A stretch of DNA of 64,000 nucleotides from Metallyticus violacea (GCA_030762175.1 CM060843.1:113055369-113119368); one strand, 5' to 3'. Positions 1 to 12,676 are shown, counted from the first letter of the stretch. Notes: generated from the sequence alone by a model not told the origin. Numbers and translations are program-made.

Positions 1-3000
1 GCCAAGACGAGTATAATTAGTAGTAACCATTCTTATAAAATGGTGATTCGCACAAAAGCATGATGAAGCTCTCTTTCTGAGGTAATCAAAGTAAGTTAAT
101 AAACTTTTTTTTTAACAAATACCTTCCATTTCATTCCGTCGTGCGCGATTTTATAACATTTTTAAATATTTTCTATAACATCCTCCTAATTAATTTTACG
201 TATTCCTTTTATCCGCAATGAAAATTTATTTCGCCTTGAAAATCGATTTAGTTGCTGTGTTATCTCTCATTATACAAATTACCAACCCAATTCAGTTTAT
301 AAAAGGTTGTAAATTGCTGTAATTATTTAGTTGAGTTCATTTTTTGTTTTAATTTTCCATTTTCCATTTGTATTTTTCAAACCCATTACTCTCAATAGTA
401 TTTTCCTTTCAAAACACATTCATTTCTGTTTGCTATCTTCCTTAAGAACCCAGGTTTCACTGGCAAATATAACGACTGGCCTTATTGTTGTGAGGCAGAG
501 ATTTGATTTAGTTGTTTTTATATTAACTTGTCTTTAAATAATTGCTACTTGGCGAACTTTGCTTTTTTTCCAAAATATAATTATTGATTTTTGGGTTTTT
601 TTCTGTTGTATTGATATCATATATAATTGATTCAAAATAATTATAATATGTAATTACTCAGTGTTAGTATTATTATTAATCTTATGCCCTTTTAAGGTTT
701 GGTTCCTTTTTACCATTTCATTAGTGTTTTTTTTTTCATTAATAATTGAGTCAAACATTTGGCTTGAAAGCTATTTTTGCTGATGTCATTGAATTTTTTT
801 TATTTAGGATTAAGGGTTTTTTTGATTTAAAGGTATTATTGAATAGGAGATTAATAAGGGGTTTAGCCCTTTTTATTATGACTTCAAATTATGACTTAAA
901 GGCTATATATTTATCACTAGAAAAATATTATAGAAAAACATCTACTGAAATGTCGCAACAGATTCAGTACCTGAAGCTATGTATTGTGAAGAATTACCTT
1001 GAAGAATGGCCTTAAAATGAAAGGCAAGATGTAACTTTTACGCTTACATACACCTTATAAACGTTTAATCAACTGTGGAACATGCTACACAGAAAATGTT
1101 TTGTGCTTAGTGGCTCTACAGTAATAATCATATTTCAAACGTTAAATGAATCTTGCAGCTGAGGTAAAAATTGCCCACAGATTTCAGAAACAGTTTTATA
1201 ATGCTCAGTTCCATCATTATGGCTTAGGTAGCTGTGTGCATTGGAAGACAACTCTCCATTTGTTGTGTCAGCAAGTTAGTTTACATCTTAAGAAATACAA
1301 ATTTAAAAAATTACACTTTCCAAGACTCATAGTAAACAATCAAGACACAAATTGTTGCAATACTTTATCACCAGAAACTGTTACCCTACTTCCATGCTAC
1401 TTGCACAAGCTTTTCATTGATCTAAATTGATAATTGTTGAAGGAATGTTTGGTATGCAATATATTTATTGTTGATGTTTTGTAATATTTTAATAATTCAC
1501 TCTATTTCTGGTCAGCCCACTTCTTCGATGTAGTTTACTAGAGCCAGCATGGTATTCAAATCAGTATCAAGCTCAGGAAGGAGGTCAAGAATTGCCCAAC
1601 AGAGACGTTGCAGAATACTGGCTGTTGTATGCGTTTTGTCAGTATTTTATTATAACAGCACAATAATTCCGCGAGAAGTTTCTTACTGGGAGCGTTTGCT
1701 TGTTTTGCGTAGAACTGGCACCCAAACGAACATTTTTGTAACAGATGTTGACTGGACCGGTGTTTACTGACCTCCCTGGGAGGAGTCATCGCAATTGCAG
1801 TAGTGTACTCGAGGAGCAAGCAGATAATTGAATATGATGTTAAACGCTCGGGTTATCTACCTGCAGATTTACTGAAATTCATATTAGCTTAGGCCGCTCT
1901 ACCAGTGATAATGGTATCTGGGCCCGAATGATCTGACGCGTGAAAGTAGGATATTATTTCCACCCTATAAGAGAGTGTCCAATTTAGTTCATAAAAATCA
2001 AGATGATAAACATGTAATATTTTAATGTTTTGCAAACAAGTATATGCACTGTTGATATGAAATACTATAAAAAACTAGAAACATGGAGTTATAGACAATC
2101 ATTGTACTTTCCTCAATATGAATTTAGTTTGTTTTGTGTAATATATAAAGTGTACCATTACTGACACCTTTGCTGAACCGTCCGCAGTCTTCTAAGTGCT
2201 TGACTCTGCGCGATGGCCTGTCTTCTCTAAGTTAACAACAATAGCATGTGAAGGTAATATGCATGCAGTGCCACATTACCGGCACTGACTTGTGAGGTCA
2301 AGTTTCACATTTCAAAATTACCGGCACTGTGCAACTTTGTATACTGTACCGTGCATTAGGCATTTCAACTACATGAAGAACATGGCCTTTTGCACAATGC
2401 CTTACTGAGTCCAGTAGCACAAATAAGCTAAATATTTTATCTTTTCGTTTCTTTTCTAGAAAGTTGTTTTTTATTATTTTATTGGAAAGATTCGATTGAA
2501 AATGATACCTTTAGTGATGTTTTTTAAATGTTTACAATTGATATTTTCAATCAGTTGTTAACAAATACCGTCCTCTCATATATATAAAGAAATAAACCTT
2601 TTAAATAATAGGTTCGAAATTTCCTATTGTAATCTTTAGTTGCCTATAAAAATTATCATTCCATCGATGTAACTGCAGTTTGCTCTAATGTTATAATTAA
2701 TAATGGTCATAAAACATAAACATTGTCAACATACTGTTCTCGGATCTACTTTGAAGATTTAATCATAGTATTATTATAGGGGCATTCTTTCTTAAATAAC
2801 CCAATTACAAATTAACCTACAAAACACATCAATGAAAACTTTCACCATTCTTTTTAGAGGTATTTATCAGAAATGAATTGCTATTTTGCATACACACAAA
2901 TTTCAAATTAATAAAAGGTAAATATATCTGTTCAAATAATGGGTAGATATGTCATTGTTATTCAAGTTTGTAAAATAATATTGGTAGTATTGTCTGAAAC

Positions 3001-3465
3001 CAATGATCGAGAATCCAGGATCAAGTTTGTTAAACCTATAAAATTTTACCATGACATTAGGTGATTTTCCGCATATAATATCCGCACCCTCGTGCGCCTA
3101 AAGCAGGTGAAAAAAGCTGAAATGTGCATTTCAACAGCCCATAGATAGTCATATCAACATATGCGATTCGATTGCAAAATGTACGGTAAGTATGTCCAGG
3201 TGAGATTTTCATTTTTGTGAACGAGATGAGAGTATTACGGAAAGCAGTAACTTCAAGATGGAGAATTAATCAAACACTCGGCGTTGCTGAACTGGACTTT
3301 GTTTAATGTGAACAGTTTAGTTTTACCTCTATTTTCTTGCACATTACTATTTAAAACCTATTAATAGCAAAAATCTAATTCCTCATGATCACATATCTTC
3401 CAATAATTAATTTAATTTAACAATATTTTAACTAAAAACACTTACCGTTTGTCTTAATTTACGAT
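1..3465. other. unassigned AT-rich DNA
   Basis: I recognise no gene or repeat family here. Short open frames such as 1549-1770 (+) and 1146-1430 (+) fall within chance expectation for this base composition and show no familiar motif. A 13-base string, ATTACCGGCACTG, occurs twice about 43 bp apart near 2274 and 2317, in a slightly GC-richer patch (about 2160-2340). Confidence 0.5.
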
Positions 3466-4080
3466 GTATATTTCTACCGGAATGTTCCAAGCATTTTTGT
3501 AGGAAAAATTTCAACCAGAACGAAGCATTCTTCTTTGCTGATACAATTAGAAGCCATTTCTTGTTTAATTCTTTTATTGAGATGCAGCGGATTCTGAAGC
3601 GTTGGTTCATGAAATGCACCGATTTGTAGCCTTGACCAACTGTGCTCAATATAATTCAGGTGAGGGCCGTTGTTTAGCCAATAGTATAAAATCTCTTTTG
3701 ATGATATCCTTTATTGCATTGACTGGGTGACTTTAGCCCCATCTTGTATCAACACATTACATTACGAAAACAATATCTTGTCATCAGCAGTAACCTTACA
3801 TACCAGAAGTAAAGACTTCCTGTAATATATCCGTCTATGGTGACATGATTTTCCGTTACTGCAGAGGCCTTCTGCCACTGTAATATTCAGTTCAAATTTT
3901 GAAATTTTCAGCGATGCAAGGCTTTTCTGGTTTCTCCGTCCTAACTTTATCGGTTCGTCTATTAAACTTAGCATATTGTTCAACTGGGCTATCACCAATC
4001 CAGAGTTTGTGGACACGATTTCCTCTCCCAATATGAATAGTAGAAGCAAAACGTTCTCTAATCGTTCCGTTGCAAAACAA
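3466..4080 (-). pseudogene. Tc1-like transposase remnant
   Basis: Read on the minus strand this is a decayed Tc1-family DDE transposase. Around 3700-3760 it spells LIQDGAKVTQS, matching the second catalytic Asp block (QDxAxxH) of Tc1. About 30 codons later LNYIEHSWSRL matches the PNPIEHLWxxL block holding the catalytic Glu. It continues with a recognisable tail (LNKRIKQEMASN, then FPTKMLGTFR), which resembles the usual LxxxxxxEWxxIP and MPRRxxAVI segments. The upstream part (about 3900-4080) loosely resembles the region around the first Asp. Several stops (for example inside TQSMQ*RISS) and a shortened spacing before the Glu block show it is dead. I found no terminal repeats. The family call is reasonably firm; the exact ends are not. 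Confidence 0.5.
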
Positions 4081-4759
4081 AAAAGTGGTCCCTTATATTT
4101 TTCGAAGAAAATATCGTCTCAAAATTTGAGTAGGTGAGCATCTCGATAATTTGATATATATATATATTTGATATTATATATAAGTGTAACTGATTTTACC
4201 ATATCAGTGGCAGCCTTAAACTGGCTTATGAAATAAGGCAATGTAAACTTAGTTTAATAATAGCCAAAAAGTGTCATACAAATATCAGAAGAATATTTAA
4301 CAACTTCATAATAATAAAACTAACGCATTGAAACCGAAATATTATCTCGTTACGAGGAACAACAAAGCGAATCAGAAATTAATTGCTTGGTGCAACCAAA
4401 AAATTGCACAAAATTAGGAATTTATATTTTTCTCACAAATGTTGTGAACTATTTAGCAATATAAAATAAGTTTATTCAACATAACTTATAACATTAATTT
4501 CAAAACTGGGTCAAAAAGACTATACCTGTATTCATTTACATACCGACTTAACTATTAAACTGTGCCTGCAAATGGCATAAGCGTGAGGTATTTCTAGTGG
4601 CATGTGTGCTAGCGTCAAATCACCAAATTATCCATCTATGGCCCTAAAACTATGAATAACAGTTTGAGACAAGACATTTGTCTTGTAAATAGTTGCAACA
4701 CTGTATCGTAAATGTTATAGTTAGTGATTATTGAATAGCACACTATTATTATTATTATA

Positions 4760-4800
<41 letters not shown>

Positions 4801-5815
4801 GTGTTCATAAAATTGTACCTATATTGATGGAATATTTAACAACTAAGAAACGCTCCAATACAATGTTCTTCTTAGAAATGCCAGAACATGAAATGTCTCA
4901 TATTACGTGATATTTTGTGCCGCACGAAAGTGAACATGTATTCTGCCTTCTCCACGGAAAACGTTTAAATAATTGAACTCACTCACGAGCTCACAAAAAA
5001 AGTAGTGAGGAGAAAATATATTTTTTTAATGTGTTTTCTACTCGAGTTGTCCCTCTCTTCTATTCTCTTATTCTCCCTTTTGGGCCCAAACGGATGAAAA
5101 CATTTTCGTTGTTTATTTTTTATTGCTGGAAGCAGACTCCGATTATTAGAACGAACAAGAATATCCTTCAGCCTTTTTATTTGTAGTTCTGGTAATTACA
5201 TGTACATTGTCTGAGAAGAATATTCTTGCTCTTATGACTTTTCTCTCTGCATATATCCATTTTTAAGGAGCTACAATATCTTGTAAGATAATGTTTCGGA
5301 GATTGTATTGTTATCTGTACAGTCCGCACTCAGTAGAACAGAATAGTTCACCTAAATTTCTAAGTCATTTTCAAACGTTTTTATTAACACGCTTTCTTGT
5401 CTGTACGGGTGGAATTTTATAATTGATTTTTCATACACTTCTAAATAAGATAGAGACTTGAAATTTTGCACATAAGTCAGAAATGGATGATAATACAATA
5501 CAATACGGTAATTATCATGGTTCAATGGTTTCACGGTTCAACAATATGGTTCCGCAGTTTTGAAAGTAAACCAGCGCAATATCAAACACGAAGATTTTAC
5601 AAAATGTAACATTGAATAGTAAGAACACTTTTCTGTAGTTACGTTAATAACGCATAAAAATATAAAATTTATAATAATCTTTAAAAATAAGAACGGTTGC
5701 TATGATGACTGCATTATATTTATCAATACAGCAAATAAATTATTGTGTAACTTGATTTATATTTAATTTCAGCGTTTTATTTGAATATAAAACGATTAGA
5801 ATTGTTTTTGTTATA
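4081..5815. other. unassigned AT-rich DNA
   Basis: No gene or element recognised apart from the trinucleotide repeat at 4743-4800, annotated separately. A TA-rich run lies at about 4151-4190. Confidence 0.5.
4743..4800. repeat. (ATT)n microsatellite
   Basis: About 58 bp of ATT/TTA units with one interruption near 4758-4760. It is the first of several ATT tracts in the window. Confidence 0.9.
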
Positions 5816-6013
5816 TTTTTATAACAATACAGTCGCCATGGCAACTATTCAAATAAACAGCACAATGTCGAACGCGCAAATTCCAAGAAACGCATGGCTC
5901 AAGCGCGATCAACTGTAACGATGGAAAAGCGTTCTTCTCGACTCGCTAATGACACGCAACGACATGCTAAATATTTTGATAATAATACAGTCGACATGGC
6001 AACTTTTCAAATA
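5696..6013. promoter_or_regulatory. direct repeat with two RFX X-box-like sites
   Basis: Two copies of a roughly 40-bp unit (about 5820-5860 and 5979-6019) lie about 158 bp apart. Each begins near AATACAG and runs into ATGGCAAC and a TTCAAATAAA tail. The first holds GTCGCCATGGCAAC at 5832-5845, one base away from the palindromic RFX X-box GTTGCCATGGCAAC. The second holds GTCGACATGGCAAC at 5990-6003. A weaker half-site, GGTTGCTATGATGAC, lies at 5696-5710. RFX factors bind such sites, often upstream of ciliary genes in animals. No gene is visible beside them, so regulatory function is inference; they may simply be part of an unrecognised repeat. Confidence 0.35.
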
Positions 6014-6019
6014 AAAACA

Positions 6020-6508
6020 TCAAATTTAAATCCTTACAAATAACATTTAATAAATCTGATTTTTATTACATAAATTCAATTGCGCTAGTGTTAATGTGCA
6101 ACATGTGTATTAATAATGTATTAATAATTTCAACTGTGTAAATAAGTAGTGAATGAGTATTATATTTAATATAATATAATAAGTTGCATATATTATCAAA
6201 GATTTTGACTTCTATATTGAGGATCTGGTACAAATGTATTTAATACTGAAATAAAAATGTCCAAAATTAGCTTTGTGCTTCTGTATTTTGTTTTTAATTA
6301 AAAAAAACAATAATTCATAAACTGTTTCGATATATCAATGGAGTAGATAAAGCAATTTTCTATTTTAGATGTGATCAAGAGAAAACAAAATGAACTAAAT
6401 CTAAAAGTTGCTGAATTTTTGTCATTATTTAATCGAAATGTCTAATAATGATTGCAAAATTACGTGCACATAAGACTAAAAAGTAGAAAATAATTTTTAA
6501 AAAATGTT
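6020..6508. other. unassigned AT-rich DNA
   Basis: Very AT-rich, no coding or repeat signal recognised. Confidence 0.5.
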
Positions 6509-6890
6509 TAAAAAACACGTTTTTATTTTCTTAATTATAAATGAACTAAAAAATATAAAATAACTCATCCTAGCCAAATGCAGATTTATAACCCCATGCA
6601 AATTCATAATCTCATAAACTTTTTACAAAAATTCTTCCAAACGAAAAACGTGGTGTGCATGCAATAGATAAAATTAATAACTGTAAGGATATTTGTAGTT
6701 TAAATTAATCATACAAAGGTTCAGACAAATTGTTGCATGCGCCCCACGTTTTTCGTTTGGAAGAATTTTTCTAAAAAAGTTTATGAGATTATGAATTTGC
6801 ATGGGGCTATAAATCTGCATTTGTCTAGGATGAATTATTTTATACTTTTTAGTTCATTAATAATTAAGAAAATAAATCGTTGTTTTTTTA
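6509..6890. repeat. long inverted repeat (fold-back / MITE-like)
   Basis: The arm at 6509-6664 is the reverse complement of 6733-6890, roughly 156-158 bp each at about 90% identity, with a 68-bp spacer. Matching inner ends are GTGTGCATGCAA and TTGCATGCGCCC; matching outer ends are TTTTCTTAATTATAAATGAA and its complement. The 64-codon open frame at 6737-6931 lies mostly in the right arm and is not a gene. Long arms with a short spacer suit a fold-back or MITE-type element, or an inverted duplication. I could not identify a target-site duplication or a second copy. Confidence 0.75.
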
Positions 6891-6894
6891 AAAA

Positions 6895-7152
6895 AAAGTA
6901 TTTGAATTATTACTTCTCAATCAGAACATAGTTCAATTATTATCGAGGGACTAACCACTTCATCCCTGACCCATTTCTAATTTAATTTAAAATGTTTTAC
7001 TTCTATGTTCGGTATATTGTCCTTTAAGAATGATTACATCTCCCAGCAACATATCTTTATGGTTGTCCAATCTCGGTAAACCACCATAACTTCATTATCT
7101 TATGAAAATCACCTCCCTCAAAGATTTTTCTTTCAGTTCCCTTTTAAGTTTA

Positions 7153-7186
<34 letters not shown>

Positions 7187-7534
7187 TTTATTTGGTGCAC
7201 TTTGTTATATTAGTAAACTAGTTGTTGGTAATTTAAGCCAAATGCCAACTACGACTCCTTAGATATCGCTACTATACTGTTTGCTACCAAAGGAAAAATA
7301 CTGTCATTAATGATTATTACTAAACTAAGTTAAGTAGCTTAGTAATAATAGTTAACATAGCTTCATTTATGCTTCCGTTACTCTTTCAGTGAATGCCATA
7401 TAGAACTTGACAATATATAAAACAAATACATAACTCTCAGCCTCATAGAGCAGATACACTGGAATTAATAATATTTCATGCATGGACCCTTACATCATCT
7501 AATGGTTTTGCACCCGAGCACGGGTTTTTACTAT
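6895..7534. other. unassigned DNA with (ATT)n tract
   Basis: No gene recognised. An (ATT)n microsatellite occupies 7153-7189. Confidence 0.55.
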
Positions 7535-8813
7535 ATATATAAGAGGTGGTATCCACAATATTCTGGACTAGTGCTGCCATCTCGACAGTAGTTGCATTAG
7601 AGTTTTGTACACCTAGGTGGCAACACTGGCACATCTGATGAGTGAGTGTTTAACGTTTCATGCAGCTGGGTAGATGTGTTGAGATTCTATAGTACTTTTC
7701 ATGATACTCATGATACTATATGTAGTGAGTGGCGATTTTACGATGGATCCAAGATTAGAACAGAGAATGTGCATCCAATTCTGCGCAAATCTCGGGAAAA
7801 ATACTACGGAGACCCTCGCAATGATTCAACTAGTATTTAAGGGACAAAGCATGAGCCATACACATGCGCTTGAGTGGCATGCTCGGCTCAGGGCCGGCCG
7901 TACAGCTATTTAAGACGATGCTCACACCGGTAGGCCGATCAGCTGCATAACGCCTGACATTGTTGTCAAAGTTCAACACCTCGTTCGTGAGGATCGACGT
8001 CGAACCATTGAAGACCTAGCTCATGAAGTGGGAATTGGTTATGGGGTATGACAACGAGTTTTAACTGAAGAACTGGGCATGCATCGTGTCGCCGCAAAAT
8101 TTGTGCCAAGGATCCTGACTGCTGATCAGAAGGCGCATCGTGTTGAGGTTTGCACGGAGCTTCGTCAGACCGTATCCGATGACCCAACCTTCTTGTACAG
8201 GGTCATCACCGACGACGAGAGCTACATGTACGCTTATGATCCTGAGACAAAACAACAATCCTCCCAGTGGAAAAGCCCGAAATCACCAAGACCCCCCAAA
8301 AAAGCTAGAAAAGTGAAGAGCAAACTCAAGAGCATGCTCCTCGTTTTCTATGATACCAAGGGGATTGCGCACAAAGAATTTGTCCCACCAAATCAAACAG
8401 CGAATTCCACCTACTACTGTGACGTTTTGCTACAGCTCCTTGAAAATGTGCGGAGACGACGGCCGGAGCTTTGGCGACAAGGGAACTGGCTGTTGCATCA
8501 CGATAATGCCCTCTGTCACAATTGCTTGTTCAATTATTGCAGATTTTTGACGAAAAACAACATGACGGTTATCCCCCACCCACCGTACTCGCCTGGTTTG
8601 GCATCCTGCGACTTTGCTCTATTCCCCAAACTGAAAATCAAGTTGAAAGGCCGTCGGTTCGACATAAAAGGATTCAAGAAGAAACGTTCTCTGTGCTAAA
8701 CACCCTCAAAGAAATGACTTACAAGATGCACTTGGAAAATGGCAGAAATGCTGGGTCCGGTGTATACGTGTGGAAGGAAACTATTTCCAGAGTGACGGCG
8801 GTCATTAGTCCCA
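7535..8813 (+). pseudogene. mariner-family transposase, near full length, broken
   Basis: This is a mariner element whose transposase can be followed almost end to end. The left end (7540-7590), with GAGGTGGTATCCACAA and a TGCCATCTCGACAG block, recurs at 40.05 kb and, inverted, at 15.42 kb, so it probably includes the terminal repeat. Coding similarity starts at ATG 7743 (MDPRLEQRMCIQF), the N-terminal helix-turn-helix domain with EWHARLRAGR. It continues through DRRRTIEDLAHEVGI and VPRILTADQKAHRVE. Catalytic blocks follow: ITDDESYMYAYDPETKQ, LLHHDNALCH, then PHPPYSPGLASCDFALFPKLK (usual PDLAPCD; the conserved Asp after SP is Gly). The frame is cut by TAA at 7911, TGA at 8047-8049, a frameshift near 8670 and another near 8740. 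The C-terminal WQKCWVRCIRVEGNYFQ is still readable. About 355 codons is normal for the family. It cannot make active transposase. The right terminal repeat was not found. Confidence 0.88.
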
Positions 8814-8814
8814 A

Positions 8815-9290
8815 AAATCAAAATCAAAATTAATTCTAATTTAAGAAGCATCATACTTTGTAGAGTTTTTTCATGACCAATGGAAAATTATTCATGCTTT
8901 CAAAGGTTAATGACAGCTATTGTGTGACTGCCAAAATTTCCCATGAAATGATAATATATGCATAATCTAATAAAAACACTTAACATTTTTCTGAATGAAA
9001 ATGTACACTATTCGGCACAAAATATGAACAATTTAAAAACACCTGCCTCAGTGTATTCACCGAAAAAGAACCAATGAAACTTGGTACATTGTAATAATTG
9101 TTAACGATAATTTACGTGAAGTTAAATGTAATCTGTGAAGTTTCAGATGTTTTTAAAAGGGAGCAAAATGCATAAATGAACAATTATAAAGTTGAATTTC
9201 CAGTTACAAGGCATTATTAAATTTATCGGTTATAGAACACACATTAGTTTGTATCTAGTAAAGAAAAATTCACTTAATAAACACTTCTAT
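8815..9290. other. unassigned DNA downstream of mariner
   Basis: No gene recognised. It may include the unrecognised 3' end of the mariner. Confidence 0.5.
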
Positions 9291-9300
9291 TTTTTTTTAT

Positions 9301-9605
9301 AGCACTACAACCCGAGATCGGGTCAGCCTATTGCAGCAATCTCTGTTCCTTTACCTCCGTCTCAGGACTTTATTGATATAGGGCAGTATTGAAGGGGGGC
9401 ATGGATCATCAAGCTGGCATTCCGCCAGTCGCCTACCACGCGACTTTCTATATCCAAGATCGCCACCTTTCCATCAGGCAGCATCCCAATAATCCTCGCG
9501 AGGGACTCCATTCCAGACTTTCTAAGCAGATTCCGGGAATCGAACTCGGGGCATACCGGTCAGCAGTGTTGCATATATTAACAGCACTGCTTCATCCAAG
9601 CATAC
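9301..9605 (-). repeat. tRNA-derived SINE-like element (family D)
   Basis: Read on the minus strand, a GC-richer block carries GAGTTCGATTCCCGG, a good Pol III B box, about 50 nt after a possible A-box region (GGATGAAGCAGTGCTG). It ends beside a T-rich run on the plus strand (9290-9300), as expected for the A-rich tail of a minus-strand SINE. Only one copy is seen here, so family status is inferred from structure. The 86-codon plus-strand frame at 9389-9649 is a by-product of the GC-rich sequence. Confidence 0.45.
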
Positions 9606-10009
9606 ATATTTTCCCCAATATTTTGAAGGAAGCAGAAGAAACCCTTTGACCTCTTCATATTGTGTACATGTCTCCAATCCAATTTCCTTCAAAGAATTCC
9701 CTCATTATTACCCTAATCCTTTGTCTCTGCATATTTTGGTACAAGTCTCTTCTATCCAATTTTCTCTCATGTTTATTATCCCAGTGTACTCTTATCGCTT
9801 CGTAAGATATGTCTAATATTTCAAGTATTTTAGAAGGGACAAAGGCAATCTCTGACTTCGACACCCTGTAGTAAATCTCGGAATAGGCGGGAATAATGAA
9901 GTTGGTTGGAATATTTATTTTGGTAGGATAATTGTGTCACTCTCTCACAGCCATACATTAATGTCCTCGCCCAATAGCTATCTTCCAATTTATGAGCGTC
10001 TGGCAAGTG
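9606..10009. other. unassigned DNA
   Basis: No gene or repeat recognised. Confidence 0.5.
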
Positions 10010-10254
<245 letters not shown>

Positions 10255-11264
10255 CCTCTTATATTTTTATAAGTTAATGTCAATACTAAGTGTTTATCTC
10301 AGCGGACCGAGATACTAAAGGTTTTCCATTGTACAACAGCTATGGGGCTCCGCTAAGTGGCGTAGTTAGATAAAGAGATCAGAAATGCTGACTACTGGTT
10401 TAGTTATTTACTTTCGGAGAGTTATGGAATTGCCTCTTCGAATATTTTCAGGAATTCCAAGGCCCTGGAGAATTTCAAACTCCCATGTTCTGTGTTAGGA
10501 ATAAACTAATATTTATGTTAAAGAAAAGAAAGAAAATAGCTGACATTAAAAGTAAAGTGCAAAAACTATTTACAAATACTGAATTATTCATTCCAGAAAT
10601 GCGCAAAAAAGGCAATCTCTCCATCGCAGCATGACAGACATGTTATATTTACATAACTTCAACTCATGTTTCCAATGATAGATTAATTTTGTTCGTGTGA
10701 AACTTTCCTTCTAAGAACAAAGATTATTTACGAATATTCATTGTATACTATTTTATTTCTATGCTTCTCTCTTTACCTATGGAAAAGGTACCACATTATG
10801 TATATTTATGCTTTCAATAGGTTGTATGACTGGTTTTACTTTCAAACTTACTTTGACATTATGAGGCTGAACTTAAGTGCTTTAAATTATTTACAGCTAA
10901 GTATGATTTGTTACTCAATAATGAATGTTGTGATTAATTTAGAAATGGCAAAAGAAACGCCATCAATAACTTCTTTCTTAAGTTTCCTTAAAGCGTTGCT
11001 TTTTTGACGAAACGCGTTATTTTAAAGGATCTTTCGGAAGATAATATTCTGAAGAAAGAGAATTCCTTAAATCCAGAGGTGCTACATTATTTCAGGGTTC
11101 ATAGCTATGTTAATTATGCCAATATTAACCTGTTGCTTGTAACGGTGGGGTTATATAACTAACAATGCAAGTTATGTAATTCACTATTGAAATCATATAA
11201 CAATATAGAGGGAAATTACTACTTGTTTTGTTGTAGAAAATAGAAATAATCACTTTTGTATACC
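10255..11264. other. unassigned DNA
   Basis: No gene or known repeat recognised. The 88-codon frame at 10741-11007 is rich in Phe, Leu, Tyr and Met and fits chance in AT-rich DNA. Confidence 0.5.
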
Positions 11265-11430
11265 CAGCGATCGTAAGAATGATCGTGGCGGCGTCCAAGC
11301 AGGTTTTCTTCGGGTACTCCAGTTTTCAATCAATGTTTTATTTACATCATCTGTCCCCACAAACGCTGTAAACAGGGCGGGTGTGATGGTGCTCAGTGTG
11401 AATGGAGAACCCGCCTTCTGGCATAACACT
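11265..11430. repeat. GC-richer repeat-like block
   Basis: The segment around TTTTCTTCGGGTACTCC and CATCTGTCCCCACAAACGC looks like dispersed repeat sequence seen in many animal genomes, judged by texture only. No coding frame or terminal structure is evident. Confidence 0.25.
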
Positions 11431-11648
11431 GTGAATGTATGAACTCAGTTTAAGAACATTCAGAAGATTTTAAATTACTTTTCTACAAAAATGTAACCGA
11501 TATTTTAAGTTAACAAAAGTTAGAGTAACGTATGTGCTTTAGAGACGCCTGATAAACTAAATGCATATTGTATTATGAATAGTTTAAATTGTGGTTACAT
11601 ATGATAAACTCGTAATCTTACTAAATATCAAATTTGAGTCTATATGCA

Positions 11649-11657
11649 TATAAAAAT
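11649..11657 (+). promoter_or_regulatory. possible TATA box
   Basis: CATATAAAAATT lies about 80 bp before the ATG at 11734, leaving room for a start near 11680 and a short 5' leader. The leader would contain an upstream ATG (11702) with a short reading frame overlapping the main one. Plausible but weak, as TATA-like strings are common in AT-rich DNA. Confidence 0.25.
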
Positions 11658-11733
11658 TTAGTTTAGTCTATTTGGAAACAAACGAGGTGACTCAAGCAGC
11701 AATGCCGCGGACTTGTATTTGGGAGGTTTCAGC

Positions 11734-12060
11734 ATGGAGAGATCATTCATTTCCATAACTTTTCTTCTTTCCGTCTTCACCTTATTTCATCCGTTGAACC
11801 TGTTACAGAGTCAAGAGCCAGTGCACATTAGAAATATTTCTGACATGGAAGCTGCTCTTCTGAGGGGTGGCACCATGATCTATCTGGAAACATTTTTGGA
11901 TTCTCTGTCTATGTTCATGCCTCACTGCAACCAGATGCTGGTCGCCCGGTGACTCCCTCAACTCCTGTCCCAACTGGGAGGTGTCTTTAACAATACAATC
12001 GAATCCAATTTATTATTTGATTCAAGAAGTAATGTTTTGAAACAGGAAGATTGTAAGTAA
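11734..12060 (+). pseudogene. possible secreted-protein exon with in-frame TGA
   Basis: Not a family I recognise. ATG 11734 has a strong start context (A at -3, G at +4). The first 25-30 residues (MERSFISITFLLSVFTLF then HPLNLLQSQ) look like a signal peptide. Sixty to seventy residues with ordinary composition follow, including N-glycosylation sequons NIS and NNT. The frame is open for 72 codons to TGA at 11950-11952, then stays open for 35 more codons (LPQLLSQLGGVFNN onwards) to TAA at 12058. Just before that stop, GTAAGT at 12053-12058 is a good splice donor, so the unit could be a first coding exon ending at 12052. The TGA would then make it a pseudogene, an allele with a stop, or a sequence error. 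It could also be chance. No downstream exon was identified. Confidence 0.3.
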
Positions 12061-12418
12061 ACCGCTAGTCTCTTTAACGGCAACTGATGTGTGACTTAAA
12101 GCTTCATAAATTCTTTCTACTGCTTTATAGTAACAAGATTACTTTGCTTAGTTGAATATGTAAGAACAAGCAGCAGTCTCCATACCGAATGTTCATTCTG
12201 CTGTTAATTTCAGAGCGTTTCACTTCCTGTGCCCCCTGTTTATTAATATTAACTTAGTCCAAAGATATTTTGTATATTTTTCTAACAAGTAAAGTATAAA
12301 AAAATATTTAGAATGTATTTCAGATACCTTGAATGTTATATTGTGCATTTTATAATCAACTCGCAAGGATTCTTAAAGGCTGTTCCGGATTCTGAAACAT
12401 GCCATGAATCGTTCGAAC

Positions 12419-12453
<35 letters not shown>

Positions 12454-12660
12454 TAAAAAAACACTCAGAGTGCAATATAAAAAAGTTCACATAAACTTTC
12501 ACACTAAAATTGAACCCTAAAACCAGACGGATATTTCGAGCTTGGCTCTTGGTCACGTGATGAGAATGAAGTAAGCTGTGACAGGCGGCGTCTGTCGTAG
12601 TGAGGCATAGGGGTGTGACGTGGCAGCAAAACTGCCAACTCTAGCTGAACAAAGTAGTTT
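12061..12660. other. unassigned DNA with (TA)n tract
   Basis: No gene recognised. A (TA)n microsatellite occupies 12422-12451. If the exon at 11734 is real, this would be intron sequence. Confidence 0.5.
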
Positions 12661-12676
12661 GGCAAACCTGGCAGGA

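Noticed and set aside
6737..6931. 64-codon open frame
   Set aside because: Lies mostly in one arm of the 6.5-6.9 kb inverted repeat; no motif.
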